A stretch of 64,000 nt of DNA from JAVVHH01 sp964235765 (GTDB taxonomy: Bacteria > Pseudomonadota > Alphaproteobacteria > Acetobacterales > Acetobacteraceae), in NCBI GenBank assembly GCA_964235765.1, contig CAXSDH010000002.1, positions 1 to 64,000 of the forward strand, in the 5' to 3' direction. Made by a program: the position numbers and the translations under genes. The notes beneath the pieces were generated by a model, which did no database searches, was not told the origin of the DNA, and was given only the letters and a program-made list of their open reading frames with translations. How positions within the stretch are numbered: position 1 is the stretch's first letter; every line of letters starts with the position of its first letter. Below, piece after piece: positions 1-7,858 of this stretch.

Positions 1-868
1 TGCCGGTGATGTCGAAGGCGCTGCCGTGGATGGGTTCGAACATGCTGGGGAAGCGGCGTTCGGGGTCGACGTTGCCGGTGGGGGCGATGCCGAGGGAGCC
101 GGCCAGGGCGGCGGCGAGGTCGGAGAGGATGTCGGCGTGGAGATTGGTGGCGACCACGGTGTCGATGCTCTGCGGCTTGCGGACCATGCGGGTGGTCATG
201 GCATCCACCAGCTCCTTGTCCCAGGCGACGTCGGGGAAGTCCTGGGCGACGAGGGCGGCGATCTCGTCCCAGAACACCATGCCGTGGCGTTGGGCGTTGC
301 TTTTGGTGACCACCGTGAGTTGCTTGCGGGGGCGGCGGCGGGCTTCGGCGAAGGCGAAGCGCATGATGCGTTCGACGCCGCGGCGGGTGAAGACGCTGGT
401 TTCGGTGGCGACTTCCTCGGGCAGGCCGCGGTGGGTGCGGCCGCCGTTGCCGGAGTATTCGCCCTCGCTGTTTTCGCGGACGATCAGCCAGTCGAGGTCG
501 CCGGGCCCGGCGTCGCGCAGCGGGCTGGTGACGCCGGGCAGGATGCGGGTGGGGCGGACGTTGGCGTATTGGTCGAAGCCCTGGCAGATCGGCAGGCGGA
601 GGCCCCAGAGGGTGACGTGGTCGGGGATGTCGGGGGCGCCGACGGCGCCGAACAGGATGGCGTCGAGGCTGCGGAGCTGGTCGAGGCCGTCTTCCGGCAT
701 GAGGAGGCCGGTGCGGCGGTAGCGGTCGGAGCCCCAGTCCAGGTGCTGCACGTCGAGTTGGAAGCCGCCGTCGCGGGAGGCCACCGCGTCCAGCGCTTCG
801 AGGCCGGCGGCGATCACCTCCGGGCCGATGCCGTCGGCGGGGATGGAGGCGATCCGGTGGGTGCGCAT
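1..868 (-). CDS. Tartrate dehydrogenase / D-malate dehydrogenase (decarboxylating) family, C-terminus beyond window
   Basis: This is an NAD-dependent beta-decarboxylating dehydrogenase of the isocitrate/isopropylmalate dehydrogenase superfamily. About 289 codons are visible and the 3' end lies outside the window. Reading the minus strand from the ATG at 868 gives MRTHRIASIPADGIGPEV, the usual nucleotide-site start of the family. It is followed by NVRPTRILPG, VRENSEGEYSG with the active-site tyrosine, VTKSNAQRHGMVFWDE with the catalytic lysine, the metal-binding DILSDLAAAL segment and EPIHGSAFDITG at the edge. The spacing and the EYSGNGGR segment resemble tartrate dehydrogenases more than LeuB, so likely substrates are tartrate or D-malate; substrate choice is inference. 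The gene is divergent from an ABC importer operon that also encodes a D-2-hydroxyacid dehydrogenase, which fits hydroxyacid catabolism. The plus-strand reading frames over this interval are shadows. Confidence 0.85.
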   Translation of the reverse strand, partial: MRTHRIASIPADGIGPEVIAAGLEALDAVASRDGGFQLDVQHLDWGSDRYRRTGLLMPEDGLDQLRSLDAILFGAVGAPDIPDHVTLWGLRLPICQGFDQYANVRPTRILPGVTSPLRDAGPGDLDWLIVRENSEGEYSGNGGRTHRGLPEEVATETSVFTRRGVERIMRFAFAEARRRPRKQLTVVTKSNAQRHGMVFWDEIAALVAQDFPDVAWDKELVDAMTTRMVRKPQSIDTVVATNLHADILSDLAAALAGSLGIAPTGNVDPERRFPSMFEPIHGSAFDITG

Positions 869-873
869 GGGGT

Positions 874-892
874 GTCCTGGTTGTTGCAGGAC
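874..892. promoter_or_regulatory. Inverted repeat in divergent promoter region
   Basis: GTCCTG, a 7-nt spacer and CAGGAC form a 6-bp perfect inverted repeat just upstream of the tartrate dehydrogenase start. It lies in the 94-bp gap shared with the divergent ABC operon. This geometry suits a dimeric regulator, but no regulator gene is visible nearby and I cannot assign a family. Confidence 0.3.
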
Positions 893-962
893 GATGTAGC
901 CGCCTTGCCAGCACCGGCATAGCCCGGCATCGTTGCCGCGCATGCGAACACGAGGCAGAGCG

Positions 963-2471
963 ATGGTGCGACCGACAATTTTGGCAGCCGTGTGCGCCGT
1001 TGCCTTGATGTCGGGCGCGGCGGCTGCGCAGCCGTTCCGGATCGCGTTGCGGGAGGACCCGGATTCGCTCGACCCGACCTTGGCGCGGACGTATGTGAGC
1101 CGCATCGTGTTCGCCGGGTTGTGCGACAAGTTGTTCGATATCAACGAGAAGCTGGAGACGGTGCCGCAACTGGCGCTAGGCTACGAGTGGTCGGACCCGA
1201 CGACGCTGGTGATCCGGTTGCGGCCGGGCGTCGTGTTCCATGACGGCGAGAAGATGGACGCGGCGGCGGTGAAGTATTCGCTCGAGCGGCATTTGACCTT
1301 GCCGGGCAGTTTCCGGCGGACCGAGATCAATGTCATGGACCGGGTCGAGGTGGTCGATCCCTTGACGGTGCGGATCGTGCTGAAGACGCCATCGTCGCCG
1401 TTCCTGGCGCAGTTGACGGATCGCGCGGGCATGATCGTTTCGCCGAAGGCGGCCGAGGCGGCGGGGAAGGATTTCGGGTTGAAGCCGGTGTGCGCCGGGC
1501 CGTTCCGGTTCGTGGAGCGGGTGCCGCAGGACCGGATCACCTTGGAGCGGTTTCCGCAGTATTGGGATGCGGCGAACATCAAGCTGGAGCGGGTGACGTA
1601 TCAGCCGATCCCGGACAGCTCGATCCGGCTGGCGAACTTGCAGGCGGGCAGCTTGGAGCTGTCGGAGTACGTGGTGCCGACGGACACGGATGCGGTGACG
1701 AAGAACCCGCGGCTGAAGCTCGCGACGATGGACAGCCTGGGGTATCAGACGATCGTGTTCAACGTGGGCAACGGGGCGCGGTCGAAGTCGCCGATCGGGG
1801 GCGATGCGCGGGTCCGGCGGGCGTTCGAGCTGGCCATCGACAAGGATGCCTTGGTGCAGGTGGTTTACAACGGCCTGTATGCGACGACGGCGCAGGCGAT
1901 TCCGCCGAGCAGCCCGATGCACTTGCCGGGGATCAAGCCCAAGGTTCGGGACGTGGCGGCGGCGAAGGCGTTGCTGAAGGAGGCGGGGGTGGCGCTGCCG
2001 GTGGTGGTGGCGCTGACGGTGCCGAACAACCCGGATTTGCGGCAGGTGGGCGAGATCGTGCAGTCGATGGCCGCCGAGGCGGGGTTCGACGTGCGGATTA
2101 CCGCGGCGGAGTATGCTTCGGCGCTGGCGGCGGCGACGCGGGGGGAGTTCGAGGCGTTCTTGACGGCGTGGTCCGGCCGGGTCGATCCGGACGGGAACCT
2201 GTTTGGGTTCCTGTACACTACGGGGACGTTGAACGACGGGAAGTATGCCAATCCCAAGGTGGACGGGTTGCTGGAGCGGGCGCGGGCGGTGTCGGACACG
2301 GGGCAGCGGCGGGCGCTGTATGAGCAGGTCTATACGCAGACGACCCAGGACTTGCCGATCCTGTACCTTTGGCAGCAGAAGAACCTGGTTGGCATGTCCG
2401 CGCGGGTCGTGGGGTTCCGGCAGGTGCCGGACGGCATGATCCGGCTGCAGGGCGTCAGCTTGGCGAAGTAG
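963..2471 (+). CDS. ABC transporter periplasmic substrate-binding protein (SBP family 5)
   Basis: This 502-residue extracytoplasmic solute-binding protein belongs to the peptide/nickel/opine family that delivers ligands to DppB/DppC-type permeases. The chosen ATG at 963 gives a clean signal peptide with a hydrophobic core and an AAAA-QPF cleavage region. An in-frame ATG at 942 and TTG at 933 are possible alternatives. Family features include the early PDSLDPT segment, the VPQLALGYEW and VVFHDGEKMDAAAVKYSLER core typical of SBP_bac_5, and the late DPDGNLFGFLYTTG region. No lipobox cysteine is present, so it should be soluble in the periplasm. It heads an operon with two permeases and two dehydrogenases. 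The ligand is unknown; a hydroxyacid or small peptide is a guess from the neighbours. Confidence 0.9.
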   Translation: MVRPTILAAVCAVALMSGAAAAQPFRIALREDPDSLDPTLARTYVSRIVFAGLCDKLFDINEKLETVPQLALGYEWSDPTTLVIRLRPGVVFHDGEKMDAAAVKYSLERHLTLPGSFRRTEINVMDRVEVVDPLTVRIVLKTPSSPFLAQLTDRAGMIVSPKAAEAAGKDFGLKPVCAGPFRFVERVPQDRITLERFPQYWDAANIKLERVTYQPIPDSSIRLANLQAGSLELSEYVVPTDTDAVTKNPRLKLATMDSLGYQTIVFNVGNGARSKSPIGGDARVRRAFELAIDKDALVQVVYNGLYATTAQAIPPSSPMHLPGIKPKVRDVAAAKALLKEAGVALPVVVALTVPNNPDLRQVGEIVQSMAAEAGFDVRITAAEYASALAAATRGEFEAFLTAWSGRVDPDGNLFGFLYTTGTLNDGKYANPKVDGLLERARAVSDTGQRRALYEQVYTQTTQDLPILYLWQQKNLVGMSARVVGFRQVPDGMIRLQGVSLAK

Positions 2472-2476
2472 CGGGC

Positions 2477-3424
2477 ATGCGCGGGCATCTCGGCGTCCGG
2501 CTGCTGCAGGTGCTGCCGACCATCGTGCTGGTCAGTATCCTGGTGTTCGCGCTGCAGCAGTTGATGCCGGGAGACCCGGCGGTGGTGCTGGCCGGGGAGG
2601 AGCGGGGCGATCCGCAGGTGCTGGCGCAGATCCGTGCGGAGCTGTGGCTGGACCGGCCGCTGCCCATTCAGTACCTGCATTGGATCGGCGGCGTGGTGCG
2701 GGGAGACCTTGGGTTTAGCTGGCGCATCCGGCAGCCGGTGGCGAGCCTGATCCTGACCAAGCTGCCGGTGACGTTGCAGTTGGGCGCGATGGCGTTCGTG
2801 ATCGCGTTCTGCATCGGCATTCCGGCGGGGGTGCTGTCGGCGGTGTACCGGAACACGGTTTGGGATTACGTGGTCAATTTGGTGGGGCTGGCCGGGCTGT
2901 CGACGCCGAATTTCTGGCTGGGGATCATGCTTATCCTGCTGGTGTCGGTGCAGCTTGGGTGGTTGCCGCCTTCCGGGTACGTGCCGCTTTCGGAGGATTG
3001 GCGGCAGTCGCTGGCCACGACGATCATGCCGGCGTTCGTGCTTGGCAACGCGATTGCCGCCATTCTGATGCGGCATACGCGGAGCGCGATGCTGACCGCG
3101 CTGGACCAGGACTACGTGCGCACGGCGCGGGCCAAGGGGCTGCGGGAGCCGGTGGTGGTGATCCGCCACGCGTTCCGCAACGCGCTGGTGCCGGTGGTGA
3201 CCCTGGGGGCGCTGGAGCTTGGGACGCTGCTTTCGGGCGCGGTGCTGACCGAGCAGGTGTTCAGCATTCCGGGGTTTGGCAAGCTGGTCGTGGATGCGGT
3301 GTTCAACCGCGATTACCCGGTGGTGCAGGGCGTGGTGCTGGTCACTGCCGGGCTCTACATCATGCTTAACTTGCTGGCCGACGTGCTTTACGTGTTGATC
3401 AACCCGCGGCTGCGGACGGCATGA
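2477..3424 (+). CDS. ABC transporter permease, DppB/OppB type
   Basis: This is a 315-residue inner-membrane permease, the first of two for the importer whose binding protein ends 5 bases upstream. An ATG at 2477 is chosen because MRGHLGVRLLQVLPTIVLV is the standard N-terminus with the first membrane helix; the frame is open further upstream, inside the binding-protein gene. Multiple hydrophobic helices are evident. The cytoplasmic EAA loop that contacts the ATPase is seen near residue 215 as DYVRTARAKGL followed by HAFRNALVPV. It ends by a 4-bp overlap with the second permease, so the two are translationally coupled. Confidence 0.92.
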   Translation: MRGHLGVRLLQVLPTIVLVSILVFALQQLMPGDPAVVLAGEERGDPQVLAQIRAELWLDRPLPIQYLHWIGGVVRGDLGFSWRIRQPVASLILTKLPVTLQLGAMAFVIAFCIGIPAGVLSAVYRNTVWDYVVNLVGLAGLSTPNFWLGIMLILLVSVQLGWLPPSGYVPLSEDWRQSLATTIMPAFVLGNAIAAILMRHTRSAMLTALDQDYVRTARAKGLREPVVVIRHAFRNALVPVVTLGALELGTLLSGAVLTEQVFSIPGFGKLVVDAVFNRDYPVVQGVVLVTAGLYIMLNLLADVLYVLINPRLRTA

Positions 3425-4272
3425 GCGACACCCAGCAGAGCCCGGCGGCGCTGGCCTTGCGACGGTTTCGCGGGCGGCCGGCTGCGGTGGCCGGGTTCGC
3501 GGTGATCGCCTTGTTCGTCATCGTGGCGGTGGCGGCCCCCCTGGTGGCGCCGTATGACCCGATCGCCACGAGCTGGTCGCTGGTGCGCAAGGCGCCCTCG
3601 ATGCAGCACTGGATGGGGACGGACGAGAACGGGCGGGACGTGCTGTCGCGCGTGGTGTTCGGCGCGCGGGCTTCGTTGCTGGCGGGCGTGGTGTCGGTGC
3701 TGATCGCGGCGGGGATCGGCGTGCCGGTGGGGTTGCTGGCCGGGTTCGCGGGCGGGCGGGTGGATGGGGTGATCGGGCGGCTGGTGGATGCGATGCTGGC
3801 CTGCCCGTTCCTGATCCTGGCCATCGCGCTGGCGGCGTTCCTGGGGCCGGCGCTGACCAACGCGATGATCGCCATCGGGGTGACGGCGGCGCCGGTGTTC
3901 GTGCGGGTGGCGCGGGGCGCTACGATGGATGCGGCGACGAACGAGTATGTGGAGGCGGCGCGGGCCTTGGGGAACCCGCCGTGGCGGGTGGCGCTGCGGC
4001 ATGTGCTGCCGAACATCGTGCCGCCGATCATGGTGCAGTCCACGCTCGCCATCGCGGCGGCGATAATTGCCGAGGCTAGCCTGTCGTTCCTGGGGCTTGG
4101 GCAGCAGCCGCCGGCGCCGAGCTGGGGCAGCATGCTCAATTCGGCGCAGCGGTTCCTGACGCAGGCGCCGTGGCTGGCGGTGTTTCCCGGCATGGCGATC
4201 TTCCTGGCCGTGCTGGCCTTTAACCTGGTGGGCGACGGCTTGCGGGACGCCTTGGACCCGCGGCGGCGTTAG
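3421..4272 (+). CDS. ABC transporter permease, DppC/OppC type
   Basis: This 283-residue permease partners the DppB-type protein and starts inside its stop codon (ATGA). The cytoplasmic N-terminus is followed by a first helix near residues 25-45 and the conserved HWMGTDENGRDVLSRVVFGA segment of OppC_N/BPD_transp_1 proteins. The EAA loop is near residues 175-200 (EYVEAARALGNPPWRV). The remaining helices and the GLGQQPPAPSWGSML periplasmic loop are typical. No ATP-binding subunit follows; the next genes are dehydrogenases, so the ATPases must be encoded elsewhere or shared. Confidence 0.92.
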   Translation: MSDTQQSPAALALRRFRGRPAAVAGFAVIALFVIVAVAAPLVAPYDPIATSWSLVRKAPSMQHWMGTDENGRDVLSRVVFGARASLLAGVVSVLIAAGIGVPVGLLAGFAGGRVDGVIGRLVDAMLACPFLILAIALAAFLGPALTNAMIAIGVTAAPVFVRVARGATMDAATNEYVEAARALGNPPWRVALRHVLPNIVPPIMVQSTLAIAAAIIAEASLSFLGLGQQPPAPSWGSMLNSAQRFLTQAPWLAVFPGMAIFLAVLAFNLVGDGLRDALDPRRR

Positions 4273-4284
4273 GGGATCGACAAC

Positions 4285-5262
4285 ATGCGCATCGCCGTGA
4301 TGGATGATTGGCAAGGGGTGGCGCTGGGCAGCACGGACTGGTCGGCGCTGCAGGCGCGGGCCGAGGTGGTGGTGCTGTCGCAGCCGCTGGCCAGCGAGGA
4401 CGCGGCCACGGCGGCGCTCGCCGGGTTCGACGTGCTGATCCCGATGCGGGAGCGGACGGCGTTGCCGGGGAGCCTCATCCTGCGCCTGCCGCGGCTGCGG
4501 ATGATCGCGCTCACCGGCCACCGCTCGCCTTCGCTGGATGTGGCGGCCTGCACGCGGCAGGGCGTGGTGGTTTGCAACACTGGGGGCGATCGGTCGTCGC
4601 TGGGCACGGCGGAGCTGGCGCTCGGGCTGATGCTGGCGGCGGCGCGGCGCATTCCGGCGGGGGATGCCGCGATCCGGGCGGGGCGGTTCCAGGAGGGCGT
4701 GGGCGTCGGGCCGGTGCTGGACGGTTGCACGCTGGGCATCATCGGGTTGGGCCGCATCGGGTCGAAGGTGGCGTTCTATGGGCGGGCGCTCGGGATGCGG
4801 GTGCTGGCTTGGAGCCGCAGCCTGACCCCGGAGGGGGCGGAGGCGGGCGGCGCCGTGCTGGCGGGCAGGGACGAGCTGCTGTCGGGGTCGGACGTGATCA
4901 GCTTGCATGTGCCGCTGTCGGCCGGGTCGCGCGGGTTGCTGGGGGCGGCGGAATTGGCGCGGATGAAGCGGGGCGCCATCCTGGTGAACACGTCGCGGGC
5001 GGGGCTGGTGGATGGGGGCGCGCTGCTGGCGGCGCTGCATGCGGGGCGCATCCAGGCGGCGCTCGATGTGTATGAGCAGGAGCCGCTGCCGCAGGACGAC
5101 CCGATCCGGACGGCGCCCAATACGGTGCTGACGCCGCATGTGGGCTATGGCACCACGGACACGTTCCGGCAGTTTTATGGCGAGAGCGTCGAGAACGTGC
5201 TGGCGTTCCTGGACGGCGCGCCGCGCCGGGTGATGAACCCGGACGTGCTGGCGAAACAATAG
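4285..5262 (+). CDS. D-2-hydroxyacid dehydrogenase (NAD-binding)
   Basis: This 325-residue cytoplasmic oxidoreductase interconverts a 2-oxoacid and the matching D-2-hydroxyacid. The NAD-binding Rossmann motif is LGIIGLGRIGSKVA at about residues 152-165. The active-site arginine lies in VNTSRAGLVD, the glutamate in YEQEPLPQDD and the catalytic histidine in LTPHVGYGT. The start has an AGGGGA ribosome site 12 bases after the permease gene, so it belongs to the same operon. Its presence with an importer and with a divergent tartrate/malate dehydrogenase argues for hydroxyacid uptake and oxidation, but the substrate cannot be read from sequence. Confidence 0.9.
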   Translation: MRIAVMDDWQGVALGSTDWSALQARAEVVVLSQPLASEDAATAALAGFDVLIPMRERTALPGSLILRLPRLRMIALTGHRSPSLDVAACTRQGVVVCNTGGDRSSLGTAELALGLMLAAARRIPAGDAAIRAGRFQEGVGVGPVLDGCTLGIIGLGRIGSKVAFYGRALGMRVLAWSRSLTPEGAEAGGAVLAGRDELLSGSDVISLHVPLSAGSRGLLGAAELARMKRGAILVNTSRAGLVDGGALLAALHAGRIQAALDVYEQEPLPQDDPIRTAPNTVLTPHVGYGTTDTFRQFYGESVENVLAFLDGAPRRVMNPDVLAKQ

Positions 5263-5276
5263 TCGGGGAGGCGGCG

Positions 5277-6332
5277 ATGCGCGCATGGGCAGTCGTTGAG
5301 AACGGGGCGGATTTGCGGGAGATGGACTTCCCAATGCCGGAGCCGACGGGCAGCGAGGTGCTGCTCGAGGTCACGCATTGTGGGGTTTGCCACTCCGACC
5401 TGCATATCTGGGACGGGTATTACGACCTGGGTGGCGGCAAGCGCATGTCGCTGAAGGATCGGGGCGTGGTGTTGCCGCTGGCGATGGGGCACGAGATCGT
5501 GGGCCGGGTGGCCAAGCTCGGGCCGGAGGCGAGCGGCGTCGCGGTCGGCGACCTGAGGATCGTGTTCCCCTGGCTGGGCTGCGGCAGGTGCGAGCGGTGC
5601 CTGGCGGAAGAGGACAACATGTGCCTGGTTTCGCGGGCGCTGGGGGTGTTCCAGAACGGCGGCTACGCCACGCACGTGGTGGCGCCGCACCCGCGGCACC
5701 TGATCGACCCCGGCACGCTCGACCCGGCCCTGGCGGCGACCTATGCCTGCTCCGGCGTGACGGTGTATTCCGCCATCCGCAAGATCATGCCGATGCCGCC
5801 GGAGAAGCCGGTGGTGGTGGTGGGCGCCGGCGGGCTGGGGTTGAACGCCATTGCCGTGCTGCGGGCGCTGGGGCACCGGGCCATCGTGGTGGTGGACATC
5901 AGCCCGGAGAAGCGGCAGGCGGCGCTGGATGCCGGGGCGAGTGCGGTGGTGGATGGCGGGGGCGAGGCAGTTTCGCAGGCGATCATGGACGCTTGCTGCG
6001 GCGCCGCGGAGGCGATCATCGACCTGGTGAACGGCACCGCCACGGCCGCATTTGCGTTTGCGGCGCTGCGCAAGGGCGGCAAGCTGGTGCAGGTCGGCCT
6101 GTTCGGCGGCGAGTTGACCTTGCCGCTGCCGGTGATGGCGATGCGGGGCCTGACGGTTCAGGGCAGCTACGTCGGCAATCCGAAGGAGTTGCGGGAACTG
6201 GTCGCGCTGGCGCAGGGCGGCGGGCTGGCGGCGCTGCCGATCACGCGGATGCCGCAGGCGCAGGCCAATGCCGCGCTGATGCGGCTCCGGGACGGGAAGG
6301 TGACGGGGCGGGTGGTGCTGGTGGCGGCGTAG
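5277..6332 (+). CDS. Zinc-dependent alcohol dehydrogenase family protein
   Basis: This 351-residue medium-chain dehydrogenase should oxidise an alcohol with NAD(P). Catalytic zinc ligands are visible in CGVCHSDL (Cys and Asp region) and MGHE (His). The structural zinc site is the four-cysteine set GCGRCERC...C near residues 101-115. The Rossmann motif VVVVGAGGLGLNAI is near residue 180 and is followed by an acidic VVDIS end of strand 2, suggesting NAD rather than NADP. A strong GGGGAGG ribosome site precedes the ATG, 14 bases after the D-hydroxyacid dehydrogenase, so it is the last gene of this operon. It ends 32 bases from the convergent otsA. Confidence 0.9.
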   Translation: MRAWAVVENGADLREMDFPMPEPTGSEVLLEVTHCGVCHSDLHIWDGYYDLGGGKRMSLKDRGVVLPLAMGHEIVGRVAKLGPEASGVAVGDLRIVFPWLGCGRCERCLAEEDNMCLVSRALGVFQNGGYATHVVAPHPRHLIDPGTLDPALAATYACSGVTVYSAIRKIMPMPPEKPVVVVGAGGLGLNAIAVLRALGHRAIVVVDISPEKRQAALDAGASAVVDGGGEAVSQAIMDACCGAAEAIIDLVNGTATAAFAFAALRKGGKLVQVGLFGGELTLPLPVMAMRGLTVQGSYVGNPKELRELVALAQGGGLAALPITRMPQAQANAALMRLRDGKVTGRVVLVAA

Positions 6333-6364
6333 CCCGGCTGCGCCTGGCCTGGCTACGGCCTGGC

Positions 6365-7858
6365 TTAGATCAGCCGGATCGCGCTCTCGCGGTTCATGGG
6401 GCGCAGGTCGCCGACCTCCCGGCCGGCCATGACGGCGGCGGCTGGGGCGCTGGCCGCCGGCTCGCCGCTGCTTGCGTGGAAGGGCCGCTTCGCCGTGGCG
6501 CGCAGCAGGGCGGCGACGAAGGTTCGGCCCCAGCCGAGGGCCGAGGTGTCCTTGATGGTGTCCCATGCGAGGTTCCAGCGGGCCTGGCGGTCGGCCAGGC
6601 TCATGTTCAGGGCGGCGTCGAGCGCGTCCGCCACCTCGTCGGGGTCGTGGGGGTTGACCAGCAGCGCGGAGGTGAGCTGCTTCGCCGCGCCGGCGAAGCG
6701 GGACAGCACCAGCACGCCGGGGTCCTGCGGATCCTGTGCGGCGATGAACTCCTTGGCGACCAGGTTCATGCCGTCGCGCAACGGGGTCACCAGGCCGACG
6801 CGGGCCTCGCGCATGTAGCCGGCCATGGTGCTGCGCGCGCCGGCGCGGGCGATGAGGCGCAGCGGGGTCCAGTCGGGTTCGCTCAACGCGCTGTTGATGC
6901 AGCCGGCCTCCTGCTCGACGGCGGTCCGCAGGTCCTGGTAGGCGACCACGTCCTTGCGGGATTCGGCGGCGATTTGCAGCAGGGTGACGCGGCGGCGCCA
7001 TTCCGGCCGGGTCTCGAGCAGGCGGCGGTAGCCGGCCATGCGTTGCAGCAGGCCCTTGGTCGGGTCCATGCGGTCCACGCCGAGGACAAGCTTTTGCCCC
7101 GAGAGGCTGCGGCGCAGCCGTTCGCAGGGCGCGCCGAGCCAGGCGTCCCGCGCCATCTCGGCGAACTCATGCGGCTCGATCTCGACCGGGAACACGCCGA
7201 GCCGCACCCGGCGCGTGCCGACGGCGAGCCAGCCGGCGGGTCCGCGCGTGGCGTTGCCCAGCCGGCAGGCGGCTTCGGCGAAGTTGTCGGCGTCGTTCTC
7301 GGTTTGGAAGCCGAGCAGGTCGGCCTGCAACAGGTCGCGCACGAGGGCGGCGGATTCCGGCACGCTCGCCAGCATGTCGGGCGAGGGGAAGGGGATGTGC
7401 AGGAAGAAGCCGATCGGCGCGCGGACGCCGCGGGCGCGCAACACGGCGGGCAGGGCCATGAGGTGGTAGTCGTGCACCCAGACGAGATCGCCGGGGCGCA
7501 GCAGCGGCTCCAGGCTGGCGGCCAGGCGTTCGTTCACGGCGCGGTACGCCTGGGCGTTGCGGCGGTCGAAGGTCATCAGCTCCGGCATGGAGTGGAGCAG
7601 CGGCCAGAGGGTCGCGTTGGAGAACTCGTTGTAGTAGCGGTCGTGCTCCTCGGGCGTGAGGTCCACGGTCGCGTATTGCACGCCGTGGGATTCGATGGTC
7701 CGCACGGCCGTGTCGCCGGAGATCGCGCCGCTCCAGCCGAACCATAGGCCGCCGCGCTGGCCCATGAGGGCCTCGAGCGCCACGGCCAACCCGCCTGCTT
7801 GCGCCCCGGCGGCCGATGGCGCGGGGACCCGGTTGCTGACAACGACGAGCCGGTTCAT
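6365..7858 (-). CDS. otsA: Alpha,alpha-trehalose-phosphate synthase (UDP-forming)
   Basis: This 497-residue GT20 enzyme joins UDP-glucose and glucose-6-phosphate to make trehalose-6-phosphate. The N-terminal VVVSNRVP and AGGLAVAL loop, WVHDYHLMALP, FFLHIPFPS and GVDRMDPTKGL motifs carry the nucleotide-sugar and acceptor residues (Arg, Asp, His, Arg/Lys) known from E. coli OtsA. Length matches the family. It is the last gene of the seven-gene operon and overlaps treY by 4 bp. No trehalose-6-phosphate phosphatase (OtsB) is encoded beside it or elsewhere in the window, so that step must be supplied from another locus. Confidence 0.95.
   Translation of the reverse strand: MNRLVVVSNRVPAPSAAGAQAGGLAVALEALMGQRGGLWFGWSGAISGDTAVRTIESHGVQYATVDLTPEEHDRYYNEFSNATLWPLLHSMPELMTFDRRNAQAYRAVNERLAASLEPLLRPGDLVWVHDYHLMALPAVLRARGVRAPIGFFLHIPFPSPDMLASVPESAALVRDLLQADLLGFQTENDADNFAEAACRLGNATRGPAGWLAVGTRRVRLGVFPVEIEPHEFAEMARDAWLGAPCERLRRSLSGQKLVLGVDRMDPTKGLLQRMAGYRRLLETRPEWRRRVTLLQIAAESRKDVVAYQDLRTAVEQEAGCINSALSEPDWTPLRLIARAGARSTMAGYMREARVGLVTPLRDGMNLVAKEFIAAQDPQDPGVLVLSRFAGAAKQLTSALLVNPHDPDEVADALDAALNMSLADRQARWNLAWDTIKDTSALGWGRTFVAALLRATAKRPFHASSGEPAASAPAAAVMAGREVGDLRPMNRESAIRLI

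Noticed and set aside
26..922. Long plus-strand reading frames (also 6-722)
   Set aside because: They are antisense shadows of the tartrate dehydrogenase gene; the minus-strand product has clear family motifs while these are Gly/Ala/Val-rich strings.
6333..6364. Bidirectional terminator between the alcohol dehydrogenase gene and otsA
   Set aside because: The 32 bases contain repeated GGCCTGGCT-like words but no clean stem with a T-run.
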